Source: Palsa-504 sp963834685
Lineage (GTDB): Bacteria; Actinomycetota; Actinomycetes; Streptosporangiales; Streptosporangiaceae
Assembly (NCBI GenBank): GCA_963834685.1
Contig: CAWICW010000015.1
Span: 62,001-126,000, forward strand
Direction of reading: 5' to 3'
Length of the DNA: 64,000 nucleotides
Part shown: piece by piece, positions 24,072 to 34,500 of the stretch
Layout of the letters: each line of letters opens with the position of its first letter
Numbering within the stretch: the stretch's first letter is position 1
Notes under the pieces: generated by a model
Databases searched by the model: none
What the model was told of the DNA's origin: nothing
What the model saw: the letters and a program-made list of their open reading frames with translations, nothing else
Position numbers and translations under genes: made by a program

Positions 24072-26431
24072 TCTTTCGCGAGCCACTCCAGATCCGTTTC
24101 GTCCCTGATCCGGGCCTTCTGCTCGCGGGCGAACAGCGCCTCGGTCTTGTTCAGGACGAGCGTGTAGGGCCTGCCTTGCCGCCGGGTCACGTGGGTGACG
24201 GGGAGTTCGGCGGCGTCGATCCGAGAGTGGACGTGCTGCCTGCCCTGCTTGGCGAGCGGCCACTCGAAGGTGCGCCGGCTCTTGTCTTCCAGGAACACGC
24301 GGAGGGTGTCGCACAGGTCGCACGTGCAGCCGCCCGCGGGCAGTTCGATCGACCAGTCGCCGGGCGGGCGCTGCGGGCGGGCGAGCCGGGTGCGGAGCCG
24401 TGCCACGCAGTCGACGGCCAGGTCGCCGAAGCCGGCGTCGCCACGCGTGCCGGCCCGGGACATCTCCGCCGCGGCGCGCAGCGAGGACATCTCCAGAACG
24501 GCCACCACGTCCCCCTGCTGCCGGATATATCCGCAAACAGCCTCTCGCGTGCTGGCTGCCCCGATCGCGGCGGCGGCCCTCAGCACCGAGGCGAGCGGTC
24601 TACCCAGGTCGCCGAGTTCCGTGTCGCGGTGGCTGGGCGACGGCGACGCGAGCCCGGTGCCGATGTCCTTGCCGAGCCATTTCCACGCCAGGTCAAGGAG
24701 TCGCTGGGCGGCCAACGCTCCAGCGCCGCCCCGGACGTGCAACTCCTCGCACAGAACGGGCAGCCAGTCCGCCACCCACTGCGGCCGTTCGGTTCCCCCG
24801 CCATACGCCCATGCTGGCTGGTCCCCGCCGAACCACGCTCGCAGCAGGTCCGCCGTCCACTGCTGACCGTACCCGTCGGCGATCTTCCCGAACGAGTCCA
24901 CGTCCGCGCCAGTCAGGTTCTCGATACGGAACGGGTACAGCAGCATCGCCGCGGTTCCCGGGTCTGCCAGGGCGTCCGCCGCCCGCAGCGCCTGGCCGAA
25001 GAGCCCGGAGACCCGGCCCGTTCTCTCCGGTGTCCGGGTACGCAGGGCACCGTCCCAGAAGGGCGCGAGCGTCGCCGCGGCGGCCTGCGCGCCCGATATG
25101 TCGCCTGCTGACGCCATCGCGGCGAGCTCGTCGAGAGCCCAGGCCGGGGAGGTTTCGGCGCGGTTCGCGAAGGCCTGATCACGGGGCCACACGACGACCG
25201 CCGCCCGGTGATACCAGCGGTCCAGCGTGTTGCCCCAGTTGCCCATGTAGCCCTCATACTCCGAGGAATAAGGCTCGAGGGCGCCCGTCGGGGTGGACGC
25301 GCACACCTCATCGCCGTCCACGTACAGCGAGGTCTCCTCCAGGCGGGTACCGTCCGGCCCGGTCCAGTGGGTGAGAGTGACCTCGGAGTCGATCAGCTCC
25401 TGGATGTCGTAGTCGCCTTCGCTGCCGCTCGCGTCGCCGGAATACTCTTCGTCATCTTCGTCGTAGTCGCCGCCATGCCTGCCCTGGTCCCAGTGTCCGT
25501 AGCCCTCATCGGCCGGGAACGCGCCGTGCGTGGTCTTGACGTCGGCAAGCGCGAGGACAGCCTCGCAACCTGCCTTGTCGGCGGCGGTCCGCAGCAGGGC
25601 CACACGGCTCGCGTCCGCGCCTTTCAGCCGCCGCCAGGTCAGTCCGCGGGGCGTGTACTCGTGGTCGAGGAGGTAGACGAGCCGGTTCGGCGGGTCGGTC
25701 ACGGGTCCGCCGTAATACCGGGGCACCGGCGTGCTGAAGTGCTCGCGGAGGAGGTCCGCTAGTTCGGCGGCGGTTCCGTCGTCGCCCTCCGGACGGCTGG
25801 TGTCCCCGTGCAGGAGCAGGTTGTAGGTGAGCGTGATCCGGTAGCCCGACTTCACCCTGAGAACCTCGTGCCGGCAGTCGGCGTAGAAGGCGACGAGCGA
25901 CAGCGCCGTCTTCGACCCCCGGAAGGCCTTCCACTCCTCGTTGTGCCCCACCATCAGCTCGCCGCCGGCGTAGCTGGACGGCAGGGTCACCACCAGGGTC
26001 CCGACCATCGAGTCGTCTTTCTCGGAGTCCTGGTGGGCGAGGAAGTGCTGGTTCGTCTCATAGACCAGCAGGGAGTGAAGATCGGCAGTCAGCTCGGCTG
26101 CGTTCGGCAGTCCCAGCTCTTCTTTTACCGTCGCCAGGATGACCTTCAGCGTGGCGTCGTTCCACTCGGCGCGGACGAGGTGCTTCGGGATCTCCCACGT
26201 GTCGCGGACGTCAGGGTCGGTCACCGTCTCCTCGCCGCGGCCGAACCGGGCCGGCTGACCGAGGCCGAGGAGCTTACGGGCTTTGGCAGGGGTCACCGGA
26301 AACCTGACGGGCCCGAAGCCCTCGACCGCCAGACTCAAGTCGTCCGTCCTGGCCGTGAGTTCGACGCTGAACGCGGTCTGCGCGTCGCCGCGCAGCGTCC
26401 TGGCCAGCCGGTCACGCGCCGCCGTCGCCAT
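24044..26431 (-). CDS. Large 2OG-Fe(II) oxygenase protein
   Basis: 795 residues. The N-terminal third carries a 2-oxoglutarate/Fe(II) dioxygenase core: LLVYETNQHFLAHQDSEK with the HxD metal ligands near residues 134-136, GTLVVTLPSSYAGGELMVGHN, and RHEVLRVKSGYRITLTYNL with distal His near 187 and the 2OG-binding Arg. This is the prolyl-4-hydroxylase-like form. A strongly acidic stretch (DYDEDDEEYSGD) near residue 320 precedes a helical C-terminal half with a CTCDLC cluster near residue 705, possibly a metal site. Substrate unknown. Divergent from the giant gene pair across 214 bases. Confidence 0.8.
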   Translation of the reverse strand: MATAARDRLARTLRGDAQTAFSVELTARTDDLSLAVEGFGPVRFPVTPAKARKLLGLGQPARFGRGEETVTDPDVRDTWEIPKHLVRAEWNDATLKVILATVKEELGLPNAAELTADLHSLLVYETNQHFLAHQDSEKDDSMVGTLVVTLPSSYAGGELMVGHNEEWKAFRGSKTALSLVAFYADCRHEVLRVKSGYRITLTYNLLLHGDTSRPEGDDGTAAELADLLREHFSTPVPRYYGGPVTDPPNRLVYLLDHEYTPRGLTWRRLKGADASRVALLRTAADKAGCEAVLALADVKTTHGAFPADEGYGHWDQGRHGGDYDEDDEEYSGDASGSEGDYDIQELIDSEVTLTHWTGPDGTRLEETSLYVDGDEVCASTPTGALEPYSSEYEGYMGNWGNTLDRWYHRAAVVVWPRDQAFANRAETSPAWALDELAAMASAGDISGAQAAAATLAPFWDGALRTRTPERTGRVSGLFGQALRAADALADPGTAAMLLYPFRIENLTGADVDSFGKIADGYGQQWTADLLRAWFGGDQPAWAYGGGTERPQWVADWLPVLCEELHVRGGAGALAAQRLLDLAWKWLGKDIGTGLASPSPSHRDTELGDLGRPLASVLRAAAAIGAASTREAVCGYIRQQGDVVAVLEMSSLRAAAEMSRAGTRGDAGFGDLAVDCVARLRTRLARPQRPPGDWSIELPAGGCTCDLCDTLRVFLEDKSRRTFEWPLAKQGRQHVHSRIDAAELPVTHVTRRQGRPYTLVLNKTEALFAREQKARIRDETDLEWLAKEWNPGASPV

Positions 26432-26645
26432 GGCCTTCGTCCTCCCGTATCCCCGGAAACCGTCTTGCCTCTGACGCGACTGTAGTGAATCGCCAGACTG
26501 GCGTCCCGGTTTAGCGGCGCAGTCCTGCCGTCAGTCGGGCCGGGGCGATGGTCATTTGAGTGGACTGCATCTAAAGGCGCGCTGCCCGCTCCGTAGGGTG
26601 GAAGGGAACTTCCCCTTGCGCCACCGGTGATGCGGCTGGGAGCTG

Positions 26646-29600
26646 ATGATGCCCGAGAACCATCTCGCCAACGCGAACGCCGTCGCGCAGTCGCTGTCCG
26701 AGCTCACCGCCGGCTGGGCACCGGCCCCCGGCGTCGATCCGGCCGCTCTCACCGCTGCGCGCGCGGCGCTCGCCAGCTCGGTCCTAGCGGTGCCGCCCGG
26801 AGTCGAGCCGCGTCGGGTGGGCCCATCCGCCACCGCGGCGCCGAGCCTGGAGGCGGAGCTGCTTGAGATCGCCCAGCAAGCGTCGGCGTCCGCAGCACAA
26901 CCAGCCGGGACACAAACGACGCCGACGACGATCGCGGTTATCCGCAGTCCGGCCGACGCCAGCACCTCGAACCCGGCAGGCATCCCGAGCTGGGCGCAAG
27001 GCGGCCAGGTGATCGACAGCTACGGGCCGTTCCAGGACGCGACGGGCGCCCTGCACTGGGTGGACCTGCTGCCGGTCACAGTCTCCTCGCCCGTCCAGTT
27101 CGCCGGCGCCGCGGCGGCCTTCGCGGTCGTGCCCGTCCGGCGGGAGATCGGGCCCCCGATCCTGCGTCCACCACTCCCCCACCCGCCGCCGAACGAGCTG
27201 GAGCTCGGCGCGGGCAGCGTGTGGTTCCTGGCGAGCCTGCTCGGGACCGCCTTCGGGGCCGGCGCGTTCACCGGCTTCGCCATCACCGGCGGGACGCTGC
27301 TCAGCACGCAGCCGTTCACGTTCGCGAACGGGGTGTACGAGGTGCCGGCCGGGTCGGGGCTGACGCTCACGGTCTCGCTCGCCGCCGCGGCCCAGACCGT
27401 AACCGGCGCCGCCGCCGGGCCGGACGCGGCGGACGCCACGGCCGCCCCGCCCGCGGAACTCGTGATCGAGTTCACCGAACCAGGCGCCACTCTGCAGCTG
27501 GTCGCCGACGCGCAGGCCCAGGCGTACGGCAGCAGCGTCACGCTGCACTGGACCGGGGCCGCCCCGGCACCTTCGGCAGCCGGGCTGTCCGAGGTGCTGA
27601 TCCCCTGCACCGCGTCGTCCGCGTCGTTCGATTTCGCGCAAGCCGCCTCGCAGGTGTTCGCCCCGTCCGGGTCGGCTCCGATCACCGGCGCGGCGTGGGC
27701 GCTGCCGCTGGCGGTGACCGGGATCGCAACCCTGCCCGAGGCCGCGGGCCCGGGGGCGGGCGAGCTGCACTTGGGCGGCGGCGCGGAACTCGCCACCGAA
27801 CTCGGCGGCACCCCTGTCCCGATCGCCAGCTGGCTGCTGCAGATCGGGACCGGGACGCTGTTCGCCGAGGCGGTCAGCGCCGCGCAGACGCCCGCCGAGA
27901 CGACGCTGACCCTGTGGCCGGAGCCCGCGCCCTCGACGCACCCGGCGACGATCGTGTTCGACACGACCGCCACGTCGGCGTTCGGGTTCCTCGCGTCGGC
28001 GGCCAGCGAGCTGCTGATCGTCACCGGGGACCTGACCGCGCACCTCGACCGCCCGCTTGACGCCTCCGGCTCGCGCATCCCGTTCAGCACGACCGGGACG
28101 CACGCCGCCGCGATCCTGCTGCACACGCAGGCCTCGACGCTCGGGTTCGTGTTCGGCACCCAGACCGCCCAGGATCTCTCCGAGCTGTCGCTGGTGCTGG
28201 AGAACGCCCTGCTCCGGACCGCGGCGCCGACCACCCTGACCGCGGCCGGGCCGCTCGAGGCGGACCAGTTCCTCAGCTGCACCGCCGGGCTGGTCTTCCC
28301 GCTGCAGTGGATCCTGCCGACGCTCCCGGATCCGTACGCGGCGAACTTCACCACGTCGCAGGTGACGGGCGGCTCCGGCGGCGAGGCCGCGCTCGCGGCC
28401 ACCACCAGCTGGGACGGGACGAACGCCCCGGTGCTGAGCTGCACGCTGCTGGCCGGCAGCTCCGGTCAGCAGCCGGTGCTGAGCCTGCCAGCGGCGGCGA
28501 GCGCGACCACGGCAGACAGCGCGACCGCGGCAGACGCCGCGCCGGCCGCGGTGCAGACGTCCCGGCTGCTGTCGCTGGCGCTGCTTGACCTGTCCACGAA
28601 GGTGGACCTGTTCGGCGTGGCGGTCGCGCCGCTGATCGGCGAGTACGCCACCGCCGGGCCCGACTCGGACGCCGGCGCCATCCTGCGACAATCGCTCGAG
28701 GCCGCGGTCCCCGCGGTGACCCAGGCCCCCGCGTTCGCGCTGGAAGGGATGAGCCTCGCGCTCAACGGCGCCGACGTCGCGACGTTCGCAGTGCCGCAGG
28801 TGTCGTGGGAGCCGATGGAGTCGACCGGGCCGCAGGGGCCGTTCGGCCCGATCGGCAACCCCGGCAGCGACGGCCCGCCGCTGCTGGTCGCCGCGCCCGA
28901 CAGCCAGCAGCTGGTCCCGTTCGCGCCGGCGGCGGTGCTGACCAACAACATCGGCAATGTCGCCGCCGGGGTCCCGTTCGCGGCGCTGTTCAGCCTGCCG
29001 TTCGGGCTGACGGCGGCGATAAGCCAGCCGAACGGGCCGGTCAACCCGCGCGTCAAATCGCGGTTCCTGGCCGACGGCGGGACGTTTACCAGCCTGTCGC
29101 CGGGATTCCAGCTCACCGCGTCGGCGCAGCTCAGCGCGGCGGTGTCGCTGACCTTGACCCCAGTCAGCGGCACGAAAGGCCCCAGCCCGGTCTTCCCCGG
29201 ACAGACGATCGTCGACGTGTCCTACGGCATCCAGGTACTCGGCGCGTCGGTGGAGGCCATCTTCGTCGGCGACTTCGGCTACGGCGGCAAGCAGCAAGGC
29301 GTGCCACTGGAACGGGCTGACCTGTCCGGGTACGGGGCGAGCATCTTCAGCGAATGGCTCAACCAGGGCGTATCGCCGCCGTCGATCATCAAGGTCCAGT
29401 TCGAGACGACCCGGGGCCGCACGGGATACGAGGTCATCCAAGCCCAGAGCGTGATCTACCCGCACGGCGTCAGCGCCGTGCGCACGATCACCATGCAGCG
29501 GCAGAACGCCGGCTGGGTGGACCGGACCGACAGCGGCTGGCAGCCCTGCTCAAGCGGGCGCTTCACGTTCCCCGAGCCGGCCGTCGTGCACGCCGGGGCG

Positions 29601-31514
29601 ATGCTGGGCGTGTTCAACGTCCGCAACATCCGCGAGCAGGGCCCGGAGGTCCAGTCCGCGGGGCTGACGTATCAGCCGGTGCTGTTCGACGCCGACGTCG
29701 GGGTCACGGCCAGCCTGAACGTGACCGCAGGCGCATTCTGCGCCGTACCGGCCTTCGAAACCGAGCACCTGACGCTGGTCCCGTCCCGGGATCTCGTCGG
29801 GTACCTCCAGCTGCTCCCGGTCGGCAGCCCGCCGTCGCCGACCGATCTGGCGGCGCTGGTCGAGCAGTTCGGCCCGTTCACGCCGGCGGTGTCGTGCACG
29901 GTGGAGGCCGGGAAGTTCGGCTCCGGGGCGGGTACCGTGCTGCGGTGCTCAGCGTTCGAGATCGCCGCGGTCACCACCGGCCAGGGCGGCAACCCCAATC
30001 CGGAGCTCGGCGTCGCGCTGCGCGGCGCGCCGCAGATCCCGCGCGGCGGCGGCTGGAGCATGGGCGTGCGCCGCTACACCGACCAGGCGCCGGCCGCGCT
30101 GCCGAACGACTTCCCGGTGCCCGTGGTGCAGAACAACAACGACACCAGCCGGTGGCACATCGCGGACGTGGCCGACCTCGACTCGTTCCAGCAGCCCGCC
30201 AGCTACTACAGCCTGCTGCACGCGACCGGCACCAACAAGGTGCTGTTCGAGGCGCCGCAGATCCCGGTGGCGGCCGGGCCGGGTCCCGGGTCGGCGCCCG
30301 GCCTGCAGTTCCCGCAACTGCCCGCACAGGCCGGCGGGGTAGCGAACCCGGGTTCGCCCAACCTCGGCGACCTGGCCGCGATCCTCAACTCGACCGGCCT
30401 GTTTCCCGAGCTGTCCGCCGCGCTGTCGCTGCTCACCCAGAACGAGCTGCCGCAGATCGACACGATCCCGTCCGGTTTCAAGTACTCCAAGAGCTACACG
30501 TTCCCAGGCGACGGGTCGGGCAACCCGGGCACGACGACGATCGTCGATCTCGGCGTCATCACGATTACGCTCGCCTACGGGGACACGACCCAGTCGCCGC
30601 CGACGCTGGCGCAGCTCGACTACACGGTCGACTCGGCGGCCTCCCCCAGCTGGTCGCTCAGCCTGAAGACGCTCAGCTTCCAGGTCACCGTCCCGGCGTT
30701 CGGCCCGGATCCGGTGCTGACGATCACCGGCGGGTTCTACGGCGACGAGAACACCAAGCCGGGGCTGACCAACCTGAACGTCACGTTCGGCAGCGCGCTG
30801 TCGGCCGTGCAGTCGGTGTTCAGCGACCTGCAGGCCCTGGCCGCCTACCTGCCCGGCGGAGTCGGCGCCGACCTGGACGTTGCGGTCTCGGACGGGAAGC
30901 TGACCGTCAGCGACACGTTCAGCATCGCCGACCTGCCGCTGGGCCTCGGCCAGCTCACCGACATCAGCCTCGAACTCGGCCTGCAGGTGACGCTCAGCCC
31001 GCTGTCCGTCGGCTTCCTGGTCGGGCTGGGCGCGCCGGACAACCCGTTCAACTGGATCGCGTCGCCGCTGGCCGGCAACGGCCTGATGAACTTCGGGGTC
31101 CAGCAGAACCTGCCGGCGTTCGTGATCCAGGCCGGGATCGGCCTCGGTCTCGCGATCGACCTCGGTATCGCGTCCGGGTCGGCGTCGATCACGATCGCCG
31201 TCGAACTCGACGTGACCACGGCCAGCATCGAGCTGGTCGCGACGCTGACCGGGCAGGCGTCGGTCGACGTGCTGGACGGTCTGGCCAGCGCGTCGCTCAC
31301 CCTGTCAGCCGGTCTCGGGTTCAGCGTCATGCCGCCGCCGGTGCCGCAGATCAACCCGCCGACGGTAGAGATCCCCAGCGTGGACGTCACGCTGCTCGCC
31401 ACGTGCTCGGTCGGGATCCACATCTCCATCTGCTGGGTGGTCAGCGTCAGCTGGGACGGCTCGTGGGAGTTCCAGCAGACGTTCCACACCCCCGCGCTCA
31501 CGGTGACCGCCTGA
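26646..31514 (+). CDS. Giant uncharacterised protein A (1622 residues)
   Basis: Start ATGATG with GGGAGC upstream. No signal peptide or membrane helix. Rich in Ala, Gly, Thr, Val and predicted mostly beta. Visible zones: a helical N-terminus (about 1-90); IDSYGPFQDATGALHWVDLLPV near 120; repeated beta modules to about 700; six G-x-y triplets (GPQGPFGPIGNPGSDGPP, 728-745); a YGIQVLGASVEAIFVGDFGYGG region near 865; and from about 1280 an amphipathic strand-rich C-terminus (FVIQAGIGLGLAIDLGIASGSASITI), reminiscent of DUF6603-type proteins from memory. Ends 10 bases before the next gene, so co-transcribed. Function unknown; structural or secreted-complex roles are guesses. Confidence 0.85.
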   Translation: MMPENHLANANAVAQSLSELTAGWAPAPGVDPAALTAARAALASSVLAVPPGVEPRRVGPSATAAPSLEAELLEIAQQASASAAQPAGTQTTPTTIAVIRSPADASTSNPAGIPSWAQGGQVIDSYGPFQDATGALHWVDLLPVTVSSPVQFAGAAAAFAVVPVRREIGPPILRPPLPHPPPNELELGAGSVWFLASLLGTAFGAGAFTGFAITGGTLLSTQPFTFANGVYEVPAGSGLTLTVSLAAAAQTVTGAAAGPDAADATAAPPAELVIEFTEPGATLQLVADAQAQAYGSSVTLHWTGAAPAPSAAGLSEVLIPCTASSASFDFAQAASQVFAPSGSAPITGAAWALPLAVTGIATLPEAAGPGAGELHLGGGAELATELGGTPVPIASWLLQIGTGTLFAEAVSAAQTPAETTLTLWPEPAPSTHPATIVFDTTATSAFGFLASAASELLIVTGDLTAHLDRPLDASGSRIPFSTTGTHAAAILLHTQASTLGFVFGTQTAQDLSELSLVLENALLRTAAPTTLTAAGPLEADQFLSCTAGLVFPLQWILPTLPDPYAANFTTSQVTGGSGGEAALAATTSWDGTNAPVLSCTLLAGSSGQQPVLSLPAAASATTADSATAADAAPAAVQTSRLLSLALLDLSTKVDLFGVAVAPLIGEYATAGPDSDAGAILRQSLEAAVPAVTQAPAFALEGMSLALNGADVATFAVPQVSWEPMESTGPQGPFGPIGNPGSDGPPLLVAAPDSQQLVPFAPAAVLTNNIGNVAAGVPFAALFSLPFGLTAAISQPNGPVNPRVKSRFLADGGTFTSLSPGFQLTASAQLSAAVSLTLTPVSGTKGPSPVFPGQTIVDVSYGIQVLGASVEAIFVGDFGYGGKQQGVPLERADLSGYGASIFSEWLNQGVSPPSIIKVQFETTRGRTGYEVIQAQSVIYPHGVSAVRTITMQRQNAGWVDRTDSGWQPCSSGRFTFPEPAVVHAGAMLGVFNVRNIREQGPEVQSAGLTYQPVLFDADVGVTASLNVTAGAFCAVPAFETEHLTLVPSRDLVGYLQLLPVGSPPSPTDLAALVEQFGPFTPAVSCTVEAGKFGSGAGTVLRCSAFEIAAVTTGQGGNPNPELGVALRGAPQIPRGGGWSMGVRRYTDQAPAALPNDFPVPVVQNNNDTSRWHIADVADLDSFQQPASYYSLLHATGTNKVLFEAPQIPVAAGPGPGSAPGLQFPQLPAQAGGVANPGSPNLGDLAAILNSTGLFPELSAALSLLTQNELPQIDTIPSGFKYSKSYTFPGDGSGNPGTTTIVDLGVITITLAYGDTTQSPPTLAQLDYTVDSAASPSWSLSLKTLSFQVTVPAFGPDPVLTITGGFYGDENTKPGLTNLNVTFGSALSAVQSVFSDLQALAAYLPGGVGADLDVAVSDGKLTVSDTFSIADLPLGLGQLTDISLELGLQVTLSPLSVGFLVGLGAPDNPFNWIASPLAGNGLMNFGVQQNLPAFVIQAGIGLGLAIDLGIASGSASITIAVELDVTTASIELVATLTGQASVDVLDGLASASLTLSAGLGFSVMPPPVPQINPPTVEIPSVDVTLLATCSVGIHISICWVVSVSWDGSWEFQQTFHTPALTVTA

Positions 31515-31524
31515 GGAGGCTTCG

Positions 31525-34500
31525 ATGGCGCTGAATGATCTCGAGCTGAGCCTGATGGCCTTCCCGCAACGCTGGGTACCGGCCGGCGGCACGGGCGGCG
31601 GCACGCTGCAGCTCAACGTGCTGCTGCTCCCGGTCGGCGACCCGACCCAGCCGCTGGGCAGCGGCCCGCTTTTCGCCGGGACCGCGGTGCCCGTGGTCGC
31701 GAACCTGTCGGGCCCGGGCGCGCTGCCGAGCACGGGCACCGCCCCGACGCTGACCAGCCAGCTGGTGCTGACGCCGCCGCCGGTCGCGCCGACCCTGTTC
31801 GCGCAGCTCGCACAGCAGTTCGCCACCGCCGGCATCACCCTGACCAGCGGCAAGCTGGCGACCGTGTCCGGCGCGCGGATCAAGAAGTCGCTGCCGGCCA
31901 GCTACACGAACGCGATCCCGTTCGAGGGCCCGGCCAGCGGGGACGTCCAGGTCGGCGACGGCTACGGCTGCGCGCTGCGCGCCCAGGCCCCTGGGATAAA
32001 CCAGCCGCCCCCGGGCACCGACCAGACGATCGCCTGGGGACAGGTGCTGTCCTACGCGCTGCGCCAGCCGGCGCTCGCCCAGCGCCTGGGGCTGATCTAC
32101 CCGGTTTCGATCGCCGTCCCGGCCGTGACGCTCGCCGCTGGCGGCTTCGTGTACGTGACGCTCGACGCGAGCAACCCGGGCAACCCGTGGGTGGCCGACC
32201 AGCAGGCCAACCCCGACACGGTCAGGTCGTACGCGGCGCGCCTGCCGGCGCTGGCGGCGTCGGGCCGACCGCTGTTCGCCGCGACGCTGCTGCCGGTCGT
32301 CTCCAGCCCGGGCAGCAACCTCACCCAGGCCCAGTTCGAGGCGGCCGAGTACGACGACGGCTTCGCCCAGGTCGTGCACGGCAACCAGCCGACTACGATC
32401 GACGCCGCGACGTTGCAGCCGGACCGGATCACGCCGGGCAGCGACGCCGGCATCCAGGTCGGCTGGGACGACGAGCAGGTGACCGCCTGGCTGAACGGCC
32501 AGCTCGACCTGCTGCGGTTCCGGGTGGCGCCGAGCCCGGGGGACAACCCACCGGAGACGCCACTCGGCGTGCACGGCTACCGCGTCGACGTGCGCGTCGC
32601 CGGCCAGCAGGCCTGGGCGTCGCTGTGCGCGGTCAAGGGCACGCTCCCGCTCAACGACACCGGCTACGGTTCGGGCGCGATGACCTCGATCGACGGGGAG
32701 CTGTGGGTGGCCCCGGCGCCGATCCGGCCGAGCCAGGGCGCCGCCCCGGCCAACGACGGCAACGACGAGGACGCCTGGCTGCCGCTGTACTTCGCGCAGT
32801 GGGCCGGCGCGAGCCTGGTGCTGCCGGATCCCGCGGTGCAGCTGCTCGCCGCAGGCTGGGGCCCGGATCCGGTGACCGTGCCGGGCACCGTCGCCAACCC
32901 GCGGCCGGACCTGTCCGGCGTCCCCGCCCTGCGCTACGGCACCGACTACGAGTTCCGCGTCCGGCTCGTCGACCTGAGCGGCGGCGGGCCCGACGCGAGC
33001 GCGGCCCCCGTCCACCCCGGGCCGGTACCGGCGACGCTGGCCAGGTTCCGCCGGTACGTCACGCCGAAGGCGCTGCTGGTGGACACCCACGAGAACCTGC
33101 AGCCCTACCCGGCCGTGCCACCCGCCGTCCGGGACATCCAGACGCTCACCGTCCGCCGGCCGCAGATCGGGTATCCGGAGGCGCTGTTCGCCGGCGTCGA
33201 CCCGGCGACGTTCGCGCCGGCCAGCCTGGCGGCGCTGATCAACGCGGCGAAGAACAACGGCGGGGTGCTGGACATCGCCGACCCGGACGTCGACTCGTTC
33301 GACGTGATCGTCGAGGCGCGGATCCCAGCCCACGACACCGGACCGGCAGGCACCGACCCTGGCGACGTGGACGGCAACTTCCGCGTCGTCTACTCGGTCA
33401 ACGTCCCGTTCGGGGCGGGCGCCGACCCGAGCGTGACGCTGACACTGAACTACACCGACGGGATCGACGACATCTCGACGGTGGAACCGCCCGCGGCCGG
33501 GACGACCACGCTGCCGATCCCGACCGCGCGGGACATCCGGGTGCGGCTGCAGCCGCAGTGCGCGGACAAACCGGACTACTACGGCACCGACTCGCCGCCG
33601 ACCGGCCCGTACAGCGACTACATCGTCCGCCAGGCGGCGATGACCGAGGACACCTTGTTCAGCGGGTCGGCCGCGTCGCAGCTGAGCGCGCTGTACTTCC
33701 AGCCCGGCTCGAACATCCCGCAGCTGCTCGGACAGCAGCTCGGTGTGGCCCAGAACGCGCTGACGCTGACCGGCCAGCCCGGCCAGCGGACCGTGTTCGG
33801 CGCGTCCGGCGCGCTGCGGCACACCGTCAGCGCAGACGGCGGCTCGATCACCTTCTCCAACCAGACCGAGCTGCTCGGGCACTGGATCGTCGCGATCACG
33901 CTGCAGCTTGAGCGGGACTGGACGTGGGACGGCTTCGCCCAGCCGGCCGCCGCCATGCCCGGCCAGTCGCTGACGTCGGCCGTCCCGTCGCTCGGCTTCA
34001 GCCGCGACAGCAGCCCGATCGGCGCGATCACCGTGCCGCGGATCATCGCGGCCAGCACGCTCGCCGACCCCAGCGTGGCGGCGGACCGCTCGGGCACGCG
34101 GATCATCTTCTTCGACGCGATCGACCCGAATCCTGCTCCCGGCGCCTTCCCGGCGGAGCTGTCACCGGGGTACACCGTGACCGCGGCGTTCGAGAAGGCC
34201 GCCGCGCAGACGCTCCCGCTGCAGGTCACGCTGCCGATCACGACGCCGCCCGCGCAGACGCCGAAGATCGTCGCGACCGGCCTGGCCGAGTCGCCCTACG
34301 CCGCAGCCAGCGACTACTCCTCGACGTCGCCGCGCGACCGCTTCCTGTGGATCGAGTTCGACCAGCCGATCGCCGACCCTGAGGACTGCTACTTCGGCCG
34401 CGTGCTGGCCTACGGGCCGGATCCGCTGCTGGCCTTCGAGCTCGCGCCGACCCCCGATCTGGGTGCCATGTTGCCGGAGTCTCCCGAGCCGGCCTTGCCG

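Noticed and set aside
26784..33882. Very long open frames on the minus strand opposite the giant genes (about 890 and 790 codons)
   Set aside because: They are antisense shadows produced by G/C third-position bias; their sequence is Arg/Gly/His-rich low complexity without family features or ribosome sites.
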